A program made the position numbers and the translations under genes. Positions 42,801 through 52,579 of a stretch of 64,000 nt of DNA are shown here, piece by piece (the stretch's first letter is position 1; the number at the start of each line of letters is the position of its first letter). The stretch spans positions 623,059 to 687,058 of the forward strand of contig PJRA01000498.1 of assembly GCA_016987375.1 (NCBI GenBank), read 5' to 3'. The stretch comes from Brachionus koreanus (Eukaryota; Rotifera; Eurotatoria; Ploima; Brachionidae). The notes under the pieces are model-generated. The model was given only the letters and a program-made list of their open reading frames with translations. It did no database searches and had not been told where the DNA came from.

Positions 42801-45800
42801 ATATGTGTTTTTTATTAAACGCTAATTACTCTTTTCAAAATTCTATTACAAAGTTACAGTAAAGTATTTTAAAATAATAATAAATAAAATAATTTAATAA
42901 TAAAAATAAAAATGGCCATCAAATTCTTTATCTGGACATTAATTAACCAAGTTGGCCATTACAATTGAACTAATTTTTTGAAAAGTAAAATTTTACACGT
43001 AAAAAAAAAGTTTATCTTAATATTTTTGGAAAAACAAAGGTATGCTTTCAATTTGCTAAAGCTATTTACACGCATATTTTGCCTGAATCGTTAATTTACT
43101 CTGATTCGAGCGAGCCTATTCTAGAATACGTGATATAGACAAGAATTTTCAGCACAAAAATGTGAATCACAGTTTACACTTTGATAATGCTGATGATGGG
43201 ACACACACGAATGGTATTGAATATGTCTGGTGTGCTGCAAAAGCTCATATGAAGACCATGCCTCGAGTGTCTAGATCTTATTTATTAAAACTTGAAAAGC
43301 AAGTTATTTTGGGGGAGTATAAAAAAACTTTTTGAACTCATCCTCTTAAAGGTTTAAAAAAATAAGTATCTGTTTGTGTTCAAGCCCTAATAACTCATGT
43401 TCAAATATGCATATCCTAATAGTATTACACCAATTCTGATAGAGAATAATCTCTTCTACAAAATGATGTGCTGATTTGAGATGTCATGTCCTTAAAATGT
43501 CATGGTTTTTTACCCAAAATCAATATATTTTTTTGTAGATTCAAAAACCAGACAAAATTCTGAACAAATAATTGGGACCATTTTTTTTATTTATTAAATT
43601 TTAAAATAAAAAAAAGGTCCTTACCAGGATCCGGACCCATTATGAAGGACTTAAATTCATGAAATTTATGATATTTCATAATCTTTATTGAATTATATAT
43701 CAAAATTTTAAGTATTTTTTGAAAGATATTATTTTAGAAGATTTTATTTTTAAACTTATTAATTATTTTTATTTTTTAGTTTATTAATTCTTTGATCCTT
43801 ATTTTTTGTCCATGAGAATTGGACAAAAAAGACCAAGGCATCAAAAAAAAATTCATTTGTTTAACTAACTAGACTGTCGATTGTTTTGAATTTTTAATTA
43901 AATAAATTTTTTATTTAATTCTTCCAGACGAACCCAGTCCCGGTCCGAAAAAATTGAGTTTTTTTTTATTAAAAAAAATTTTTCCAAATTTCCTATTTTT
44001 ATTTCGGGATAAAAAAACGGGATAATTTAACTAAAAATTAGAATATTAAGTAGAATTCAATTAACTTTTGAATTGGTGAAATAAACCAACTTCTATTTTG
44101 GTTTTTCAAAAATTTGAATTTTTTCATTTTTTTTGTATAAGAATTTTTCAAGAAAATAAAGACAAATAAAAAAGCAATAAACATACTTCTATTAATCTTG
44201 GCATAGTTGATGATGAAACTGTTGTAGTAAAGAAAAATTCACTTGTATTTAATAAAGATGGAATTTCAATTTGGAAAATTTCTCTAAGAACAATGCTATT
44301 TTGCTCTGAATCAATAACATTGATTTCAATAGCAGAATTAGTTGAATTAAGCTCTAATTGAAAAAATTAGTTCTTATTCAATTTGTTTAATTTAATTACG
44401 AGAAAGTATTTTATTGGGAATAAATAGATTTCCATCATCATCTAAGGTGATATCTTGGCCTATTGCACGAAGAGTATATCTATTTGCCGGGTATATATTT
44501 TCGTCTAGTTGAAATTGCCCCAATCGAATATTTGACATTCCATTTAAGAAAAACAAGTCTGTTGAATCATTTAATTTGTCAAAATCATACACTAATGCTG
44601 GTGTTGGCTGATTACGAGTGTCAATCTTGAACCAAATCTCGGTTTTTCTAATTTTGTCCATGTTTTCTTTTATATCTACTTTTAACTTTAGAAGAGGATT
44701 TGTATATTTAAGAAATTCATTTCCAAGCTTTTGTTTTAAAAATATTTTTCCATCTTTAGTTATGTCCAAGTAGTCATTGTTATCAGACACAGAGTACTCA
44801 TAATTTTTTTCAGGTTCATTCCCTAAAGGAAATAGTTGAGCTACGATGCTTTCTTTGGGCAAGTCAAATTTAATGCTTATATTCGGAATAAAGATTGGAC
44901 TATTGTCGAAAAATATCTTGGAATACTCTTCATTTTCAATTGGAAGCAAAAAATATTTCTATATAAAGGAAATTATTTAGTTTATTTAAATGTAATATAA
45001 ATAATTTTTACGACATAATCTATTTATGCAAAAAAAGAACTATAATATTATTTAGAAAAAAATTTTTAATATAAACTTATTTATTTGATCTTTTTTGAGG
45101 AAAATATAACATTAGTCATTCTTTTAGTTCTATGGCTAATCAACAGGCTAATGCCCAATGCCTCAAGAGACTGATTAACATTTCATTTATTAAAATTATT
45201 ATTATTTATGATAAAAAATAAAATAAAGATTTGTATAAAAATATGGGAAAATTTTGTCTAATAAATCTTATATCACCAAAAAAATTTATAAACTCTATTT
45301 AAAGTAATAAAAAATCATTAAGTTAAAATTTATAAAGTTCGCATAGGGAAACTTTGTCAGGAAGAAGGTCGTCACCAATGGTGCAAAAAACTAAATTGTG
45401 TAAATTATTTTAAATTTTCGAATTTTTATATTTTTATGCAATACTTCAGAAATTTTTATTTTGCGTTTTCAAGATTAGATAAAAATTTTTGAATTTTTGA
45501 AAAATTTTTTTTTCAAAAAATTTTATTAATATATTATATTATTAAACTTTATTATGTATAGTTACACGGAAATGAAAAGAAACTATGATCCCTTAAATTA
45601 TAAACTCGAGGTATTCTGAAATTTAATTATAAAAAAAATAAATATTCTTCTTATTTTGATGAATAAAAATCAACTAAAATGAATATTTTTAAAAAGATAT
45701 TGCAAAAAAGTGCAACCTTTTTTACTGACAATATTTTTGCTGATGCAAAATAAAAAGACAAAAAATAAAGCATAAAAAGGATTTTAATTGATTATTGATT

Positions 45801-46372
45801 TGATTTCCTTAAAAAATTAAAATTTTTTACGAAAAAAAGATTAAAAAAAAAGGGCGCTCTTTTTTGCATTTTATTTTAGGAAATTTTAATTTTTTTAAAT
45901 AGGAAGAATTTTTGCTTTTTCCTAAACTCAATACTTAAAATAAAAAAGCATTTTGAAAAAATACAATAATATTACCACAAAGTCGTTCTCAGCGATGAAA
46001 ATATCTACTGCTGATATCGTAACAATAGCATATTGCTGGCCATCAAAAAACGGTTTCTTGAGATACAATTTGTCATCTTCTAAGTAAAAAAATGGATCAT
46101 CGTCTACGATGCGCAAAGTTGAAAAGTTTGAATTTGAAATAGGTAAAACAGAAATAGTAGCAATAAGAGTATTAATTGGGGTTTTTCGTGTCAAGCGAAG
46201 ACCAGGTTCAAGATTTAATAATATGTCCTTGATAAAACTTATTTCATTCTTAAAATAAAAAGCTTAAAAAATAATTCTTGTTTAAAAAAAAAATTACTAG
46301 AACTGTTGTTTGTGCGTCAATGTTAATACAGCAAATATATGTAAAAATCAAAAATTTTAAATTTGTGTTCAT
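36896..46372 (-). CDS. large cadherin/EGF-like single-pass receptor (about 9 exons)
   Basis: Model on the minus strand: exons 46372-46298, 46248-45976, 44958-44400, 44353-44187, 42715-40666, 38806-38499, 38414-38303, 38255-37938 and 37527-36896; about 1,497 residues. Exon 1 encodes a signal peptide (MNTNLKFLIFTYICCINIDA). Residues about 26-350 look cadherin-like (DDDPFFYLEDDKLYLKKPFF, DYLDITKDGKIFLKQKL, WFKIDTRNQP). Two EGF-like modules follow near 430-560 (CICDSEYTGFKC; YTCECERDSIIGLNCE), then about 500 residues with few cysteines. One membrane segment (WVLFLLLALFALLWIIWLLLL, about 1102-1122) leads into a Cys cluster (CCCCLKCCPLFGLCW) that could be palmitoylated. The cytoplasmic tail is Ser/Asn-rich and, with the last exon, contains a Cys-rich patch (KRKCCYCKNRIVC, CDVCYCYC). 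The join to the last exon (weak donor GTAGAT) is phase-consistent but uncertain. Without it the protein stops at 37930. Confidence 0.75.
37660..37830. repeat. fold-back element, 60-bp arms, in the last intron of the receptor gene
   Basis: The left arm (about 37660-37719: ACAATTTTAAGTTTTCATAT, then AGATTTTTTGTGCA) is the reverse complement of about 37771-37830 with only a few mismatches; the loop is about 50 bases. It has no coding capacity and is MITE-like. Confidence 0.8.
39128..39351. repeat. inverted-repeat element in a receptor intron
   Basis: The left end (ACTCAAAAACCGGATGACTT, then TTTTGACCC) from 39128 is mirrored at 39311-39351 (GGGGTTCAAAAGACTCCTCC, then GGTTTTTGAGTG), with several mismatches. 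The interior is pure A/T. A resemblance to 1695-1740 (GACTCCTTCTAGAGTTAATAAG) hints at a dispersed family. Confidence 0.6.
43073..43335 (+). mobile_element. Merlin (IS1016/ISXO2-like) transposase relic inside a receptor intron
   Basis: Two frames separated by a stop and a frameshift: HILPESLIYSDSSEPILEYV (43073-43132), carrying the catalytic-Asp block, then HKNVNHSLHFDNADDGTHTN (from about 43157) followed by GIEYVWCAAKAHMKTMPRVS and an end at 43335. VNHS...GTHTN.IE..W...K is the signature of the C-terminal catalytic part of DDE transposases of the IS1595/ISXO2/Merlin type. It lies in the 1.47-kb intron 4, antisense to the receptor. The N-terminal part was not found. Confidence 0.75.
45751..45810 (+). 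repeat. dispersed 60-bp repeat (second copy at 49255-49314)
   Basis: The segment AAAGACAAAAAATAAAGCAT followed by AAAAAGGATTTTAATTGATTATTGATTTGATTTCCT recurs almost unchanged at 49255-49314, same orientation. Copy 1 lies in a receptor intron, copy 2 after the gene at 47970-49072. Family unknown. Confidence 0.75.
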
Positions 46373-47084
46373 TTAGAATTTTTACTTTAATTTTTGTTGA
46401 ATTTTAAGAAGAAAGAATCAAATTGAAAACTACAAGGATGACGCGTAATATTTAAATATAAAAAAATTGGCATTCAAAAAATTAAATAAAAAGAGAAAAA
46501 GATGTTACCCGAGTAAGAATATATTTGGACCAAAAATTAAATTAAATATTCAGAAATAGAGATCAGTAAAACTTTAATAAAAATTAATATTCAAAAAAAA
46601 GAATCTTTATTATATGTTTGGAATTTGATTTTGAAAAAATAAACTTAAAAACCTGGTTATTTAAAAAAAAGTGTTTTCAAAATTTTTTTCATTCTTTAAA
46701 TTTAAACAACTTTTATTTAATAAAAAATCACCAAAATATTTTTGTATTCCTTGGATGAACCAAAGTGAAAGCTTTAACACAAAATTAAAAAATTCAAAAT
46801 TTTTCAATCGATGTGATGATTAAAAATAGAATGTAAAATATAATTTTTCTTTCTAATTTATAAACATCCTCAATAATTACTTATTACTTATTGTAATTCA
46901 TCTTAATTATTTAAAAATAAATTTTTTCTGTAGAACTTGCTTTTGATCTCCAAAAATAATTTTAAAATTTTAAAATTGTGTTCTGTTCTATTGTACTAAA
47001 TTTCAAAAAACCATTTAAGAAAAAATTTATTATTAAAAATTTTTTATTAGTAAATTTTCATTCCTTTATTGAATTCAATTAGTT
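46373..47084. other. upstream region of the receptor gene
   Basis: AT-rich, and expected to hold the promoter and 5' UTR of the minus-strand receptor. No motif stands out. Confidence 0.4.
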
Positions 47085-47470
47085 CATTATTGTTAGCCAA
47101 TTTGCACATTTGAATTGGATCACCTCTTAGATCTATGAGAGACTTTATCGAAAGCTTTTGCAAAATCTGTGTAAAAGATGTCAACGTGTAAATCATTACA
47201 AAAAAATTTTCCAATAAATTGGAAAGACAAGATTTTTTTGTTTGACAAGACATGATTGACAAGAAACCATGCTATGATTTGAATATTAAATTGTTTTTGA
47301 GTAAATACTTTGAAATTGGGTCTTTAATTTGGCACACAATTCAAGTTAATTATACTGATAATATTCGGGAGAGAGTATAAATCCCCCTTTATGTAACGGT
47401 GTTACATTTGCTTTCTTCCAAACTTTTAGTATTTCCTCTAAAATTAACGATTTTCTGAGAAGATTTGAAA
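47085..47470 (-). mobile_element. non-LTR retrotransposon RT N-terminal fragment
   Basis: Minus-strand reading from about 47460: VWKKANVTPLHKGGFI, then after a frame change ISKYLLKNNLIFKS, HGFLSNHVLSNKKILSF and the diagnostic FYTDFAKAFDKVSH (about 47165-47125), the block with the first catalytic Asp of non-LTR reverse transcriptases. It ends abruptly after the next few codons. It could come from the same CR1/L2-like family as the 3' fragments elsewhere in the window but covers a different part. Confidence 0.8.
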
Positions 47471-47969
47471 CAGGAAGAGCAAACTTAAAAAAGAAAATAA
47501 TTAAGTTATCTAATTTATGTACCATTTAATAAAGATTCAAAATTTTGTCGCATTGAAACCGGTCAGACCTTACCTTGCACTAGTTTAGTCTAAGAATTTT
47601 AAATTTATTTGCTTAATTAGTTTATTAGTATTAATTTTGGCCAATTACTGTTTTTAGAGAAGGGTTTTCATCTGGTCAGCACATGTAAAATCTTAGAATC
47701 TTAGCAACCGATAATCATTTGAAAGTGGACAATTAAAAAATTTTATTTTATCATATGTATGATTAAATAAATAGTCAAAACAAATTATTAATTAAAAAAA
47801 AAGGCCGATTGTTTCCATGACAATTTTAAAAAATAGCTCATTTCATTATTTAGCATTCATATTTTAAATTTTATTTTGGTCTAATTCGATTTTTTATATT
47901 ATTTTTTGATAAGAAAATAAAAAATTTTTTTATTTAATAGTTTAATTATTATTTTAAATAAATCTTAAA
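47471..47969. other. upstream region of the gene at 47970
   Basis: Part of it (to about 47600) may still be retroelement debris, including TAAGGTCTGACCGGTTTC-type sequence in plus orientation. The rest is AT-rich with no recognised promoter motif. Confidence 0.35.
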
Positions 47970-49072
47970 ATGGCTAATCATCGAAATAAGTACTCCTTGC
48001 CGAAAAAATCCGAATATCGTCATAATTTTCTGCCATTCGACTATTATGACTTTTGGATAACAGCGAAAGAAAATGAAAACCTTCGCTTTAAAAACAAGCT
48101 AAGAGACTATTTGCACACACCATTCGATTGGGATGAAGATCAGCAGTACTACATCGAGGAATACAACAAGACCGAACAAGCAAACCAAGGCACACAAACA
48201 TCGGAAAGACCGAACCGGCACGATCACCTCAAGCTTCAGTCTAAATCCGAAAGTAGCATGGAAAAACCAGCTAAAGTAACCAAAAAAACACCTAAAAAAT
48301 CAGAGGCAAAACGCAGCACGAAGAGCGCATCTGTTCAAGTGAATGTTCACAAGGCCTTTAGACCGAAGCGTTCGAGCAAACAACCACAGACAACAATTCT
48401 AAAGCCAGAATCAAATTTAGTAAAGTCAAAAAAGTTTACTTCCAGTATCTCAAGCATGGCCGTACAAACACCTGTTGAATGGCGATTGAGAGACTTTAAA
48501 ACAACCAGACCAGCATCTAGTAAATTAGAATTTTAAGAAAAAATTTATTTTCCTAATTATTTTTACTAGAAATACAGCGCTCTTCATCTGTAGTAGATTT
48601 TCAGCCTAAGCGTCCACCCTTTGCCAATTATGGATGGGCATCGCGCACCAAAGATTTGTGTGTGAAACCAACTCACAATGCACTGGCTAATAAAGTTATA
48701 AATTTGTTTTGAATTTTCGAATAAATTGTTAATTAATTTATTCAGGTTTTGGCTGATCAATTCAATGACCAAGATGCCATTTTAGAGTTAACTTTGCACA
48801 AAATGAAAAAAGATGCCAGTTATGTGGCCAATGAATACAGCGCTGTTGAGTCACAATTGGCCCATAAGTATAACAATGATAGAAGTGATTCACGCGCTTG
48901 GAACAGTGAGTATGATGAAAATTTTCCAGACTTTTCAAAAACACCTATGAAAAAAGAACTATACATGCAGCTAAACCCGAATCGCTTGACCAAAAGTTCT
49001 TTGATTAGCAACATTCAGAATCCATTAAATCGTGGACCGAAAATGCCAAAAAAAATTTACTATTTAGATTAG
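47970..49072 (+). CDS. basic protein with SEYxxNF motifs, 3 exons, 333 residues
   Basis: Model: exons 47970-48519, 48570-48694 and 48746-49072, with introns of 50 and 51 bp in matching phase. The N-terminus has KKSEYRHNFLPFDYYDFW (SEYRHNF at residues 14-20), and the C-terminal part has WNSEYDENFPDF (279-285), so S-E-Y-x-x-N-F occurs twice. The middle is Lys/Ser/Thr-rich and probably disordered (TKKTPKKSEAKRSTKSASVQ). Exon 2 adds FQPKRPPFANYGWASRTKDL. SEYxxxF repeats are known from the microtubule- and centriole-associated protein MDM1, so a microtubule-related role is possible, but the rest does not obviously align and I do not name it. No signal peptide or membrane segment is seen. It is probably cytoplasmic. 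Confidence 0.75.
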
Positions 49073-49254
49073 ATATTTTTTCTAACATTTTAGGTTGTTT
49101 TAAACTAGACTAGATATGTTTTGTATTTTTGAATAAAAATTTTATTAAAAATCATTTGTGCTGTTCATAGTTTCTAGGGAAAAAAATTTCAGTAAGTATT
49201 TATTATAAAAAACAGTTAAATAAATACTTTAAAAAATTTTTTAAATGTAAGAAT

Positions 49255-49314
49255 AGAAAAAGACAATAAATAAAGCATCAATAGGATTTTAATTGATTAT
49301 TGATTTGATTTCCT
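49255..49314 (+). repeat. dispersed 60-bp repeat, copy 2
   Basis: Near-identical to 45751-45810, including GGATTTTAATTGATTATTGA and TTTGATTTCCT. Confidence 0.75.
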
Positions 49315-49384
49315 AAAAAAAAGAGAGTAAAAATTTTATTTTAGATAAAAAATGCGACGATGAGTGCAGTGTTGACAAACCATT

Positions 49385-51010
49385 TTTGCATAATTTCGAT
49401 TTATCATTACCATTTCGAATCAATTTTCTAACATCTTTGTCTTCAAATTTTATGTATACAAGTTATGCTTTTTCATTTGTTTTATTTTTTGTTTATACTA
49501 AAACCAAAATTGCATCGTCCGCTGTCTCGTTAATTTCATTTTCATTTATTCCATTAATGCAGCAACATTTCATCAGAATCAAGTATTGAATAGCCATTCA
49601 TACCTTTTGGTATTTCGAATATCAAACTATCGTGAATTGGAGACATTTGATATATAACGACCACAATTGATATATTGCCGAATAGTTTATCGTTCGCCGT
49701 TATTTGCATTAGTCTTTGATTTAATTTTGAGAATAGATTTGCACCTATTATTGATATTTCATCAATAAACAATAGACTAATTTTGTCTGATCAAAGACGT
49801 AGGCAACAATTCAAAGCATTCTTTCCAGTTTGCTATTCGAATGTACAGTATTGCACGAAAATTTAGACGCACCAGTTTTTTTCATATGTTTATTTAGTAA
49901 AACATTAAAAAATTAAAATTTATTTTCAAAATTTATTAGATAAAAATCGAGTTTTAATAAAACTAGCTCTGCCCTTCAAAATGATACAAAATACATGATA
50001 AGTCATTTTATCACTTAGCTGAAAAATTTAAATTAAAAATAGGACAAAAATGTCAATCAAAAAATTTTGCACAAAAGTTTAGAAGCACACCATTAATCTT
50101 TAATTAAAAATTGATAAATTAACTCAAATGGATTTCTAATTATCTTATAATTAAAAATTTAACTTATAGGGACCAAAATAGTTTATTTATACAGGTAAGA
50201 AAAAATCCTACAATAAGTAATAGGAAGTTGGCCTCTGATTTTAATTCTAATGTTAAAAATGTTTAGATTAGTAGAGTAACAGTAAGCCGATTTTTAATTA
50301 GTAAAGGAATAGGAACTTACACAGCTTTGAAAAAGCCATTACTGACGNNNNNNNNNNCAATTCAACGTTGGTGAATGGTGATTTTTAGTGATGAGTCCAA
50401 TTTTGAGGTGTTCAATAGAAAATCAAGGGTTTTGGTCAAAAGATTACAAAAAGAAAAATATGATCCAAAATTTGTAGTACCAACTCTACAAGGTGGTGGT
50501 GGGTCCGCAGGAATATGGGGATGTATCAGCATTAAAGGTACAGGATGCTGTCGTATATATGAGGGCGGAATTAATCAACATGCCTACCAGGAAACGTTGG
50601 AATATAAACTTATGGCATCTGTTGATATTTTTTACCAAAAATATGATCATTGGTTTTTTCAACAGGATGGGGCTCCAGCACATAGAGCAGAGCTAATTAA
50701 AGAGTGGTTTGATGTGAATAATATTGATGTCTTATCTTGGTGTGTCAGATCACCTGATCTTAATCCTATCGAGAACTTATGGTCATATATTGATGCAAAA
50801 TTGTTAGAAACAAAGTTAACCTGTATAGGCAAATAAAATATTGAATGCAATGTTGAACCTTTAATGTTGAATGCTGCTTTGCCACTAAAATCTATAGAAG
50901 TATTGTTTTAGCGTTCGGTTAACTCTTTTTAACATCTTTTACTTGTATAAATGTTTTATATAACGATTTGATCAAATTTGATTTGCCAGTACCGACGCTA
51001 ACACTAATGG
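49385..51010 (-). mobile_element. PIF1/Helitron-type helicase relic, interrupted by a Tc1-like element
   Basis: Minus-strand reading: SISVSVGTGKSNLIKSLYKT (about 51005-50945) contains the Walker A motif GTGKS. After the Tc1-like insertion comes QTGKNALNCCLRL, and then a 72-residue frame (49772-49554) with the Walker B type LFIDEISIIGANLFSKLNQR, followed by a degenerate YQMSPIHD block. This order fits PIF1-family helicases such as those of Helitrons. Some further upstream helicase-like sequence may extend to about 51420 (FDKALNEIDLAVRARI). Stops and frameshifts show that it is dead. No replication-initiator part or Helitron end was found. Confidence 0.7.
49846..50890 (+). mobile_element. Tc1/mariner-like transposon, second copy, inserted in a helicase relic
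   Basis: The left terminus CAGTATTGCACGAAAATTTA starts at 49846 directly after TA, as in Tc1 elements. The transposase is readable from about 50170 (NPTISNRKLASDFNSNVKN, VTVSRFLISKGIGTY), broken by a stop and a 10-base N gap (50348-50357). An intact frame follows at 50375-50836 with VIFSDESNFEVFN, GGGGSAGIWGCISIKGTG, FFQQDGAPAHRA and SPDLNPIENLWSY; these supply the DDE residues, with typical DD34E spacing to the last acid. The C-terminus after KLTCIGK is replaced by unrelated sequence, and no right terminal repeat was found, so the 3' end is deleted. It is close in protein sequence to the minus-strand copy at 7960-9197. Confidence 0.85.
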
Positions 51011-52579
51011 AACGGTAGATTAAATCGAACACAATCAATAAAATTGATCAAATATCTATATTGGATACGATTTAATAATTTCATTAACTTTTAACACTCG
51101 TCGTTTGACATAAACTTTTGCAAATTTTTGTCGTATCCGCATTTGTATTTAAACTAGTTTGTATTCTGTGTATATCGTCTTATGATTCGCCAAGATAGCA
51201 AGATTCGTCTTCATATTCTTCATTTTGAGCTTCATTTACGTTTGTAATTAAGTTTTTTTTTCTTTATTCAATCTATTGACTTAATTTTCTTAATTCTTGC
51301 TCTGACTGCCAAATCAATTTCGTTTAGTGCTTTGTCAAATTATCCAGCATCAACTGATTCAAATAGATGATGATTTTGAGCTTGTCGATTTATTTGTTCG
51401 AATTTTTTGACTGTAAAAAAGAATATATCAAAATTCAGTTTAATTTATCACAATTTTTGAATGGACCATTGTATCAAAATAATTAATATTTTTTTAAATT
51501 CTTGTAAAATTTTCTATAATATGATCAGATATAAAACTAAATATCCAAAAAGGAATTCTACCGGGGACATTTTTGTTAAAAGGTCACAGGCAATGTAATT
51601 TACTTAATTCAAAATTAAATAATAATTAATTTTTTTTACATTTGAAGATAAGTTACATTCGTATAAAATTTTGTAGTCTTTTGATTATATAAATATTTTT
51701 TTTTAAATTTAAAAATAAAAACGACCAGTATTTTTTGAATATGTTAATTTTAATGGCTTTGATATAAATTTTTCTCTAGCTTCTAAGTTTAGAAGATAAA
51801 AGCTGTAGACATGCTCTCGAGACACATCTAGTTTAGTTCTCATATTTTATTTATGTAATAATACTAGGAAGATGTTTTTGACATGATTTGTATAGCAGAA
51901 AATTTACTATAATTAAGTGCAATGATATTTAAAAAAATTGGAACTTAAGTGGTCCCAAATTAAATTAAAGTCTGTCTCAATTTTCAAATATCACCAGTAT
52001 TTTCCTAAAATGATGAGCAATTGAGATTTTTTAAGACAAAAAAAATGTCATTTAAATTTCATAGAAATTTCTCAAATTTTCTTCATTTTACAAAAAGATA
52101 AAAGGAGAAATTGCTAAAATTTGAAAGCTTTTATGAAAACAAAACATTTATTTTGGTATGTATATGGTATAAATAGAAATAAAATTGTACAAAAAGATAA
52201 AAAAAATAAAATAAACAAATTTCTTAATTAACATAAATATTCATTTTTTATTTAATTAAATTAAAATAATGCATGAATTTTTGTTGAATTATTAAATCAA
52301 ATAACAAAAATCGATTATAATTCTATTTAAAATGACAATATTTATTTTTTAGACTAATATTCATTCCTATTTTAATAAATAGCACCATGTCACTTGAAAA
52401 TATTCAAATCAAAAAAACATTTTACAGAACTACTAATTTTTAATAAATTATAGATCAACGAGAATAGCATTAAAAAAAACATATTCAAAACAAATCCCAA
52501 CAAAAAAAAAAATTTATTTATTATAAAAATTTTTAGAAAAATTTAATTTAATTTGAGTTTTATTTTATGTGTTATATGA
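51011..52579. other. AT-rich region upstream of HEATR5B
   Basis: The first 400 bases may still contain helicase debris. The remainder, up to the HEATR5B ATG, shows no gene. It should include the HEATR5B promoter. Confidence 0.4.
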
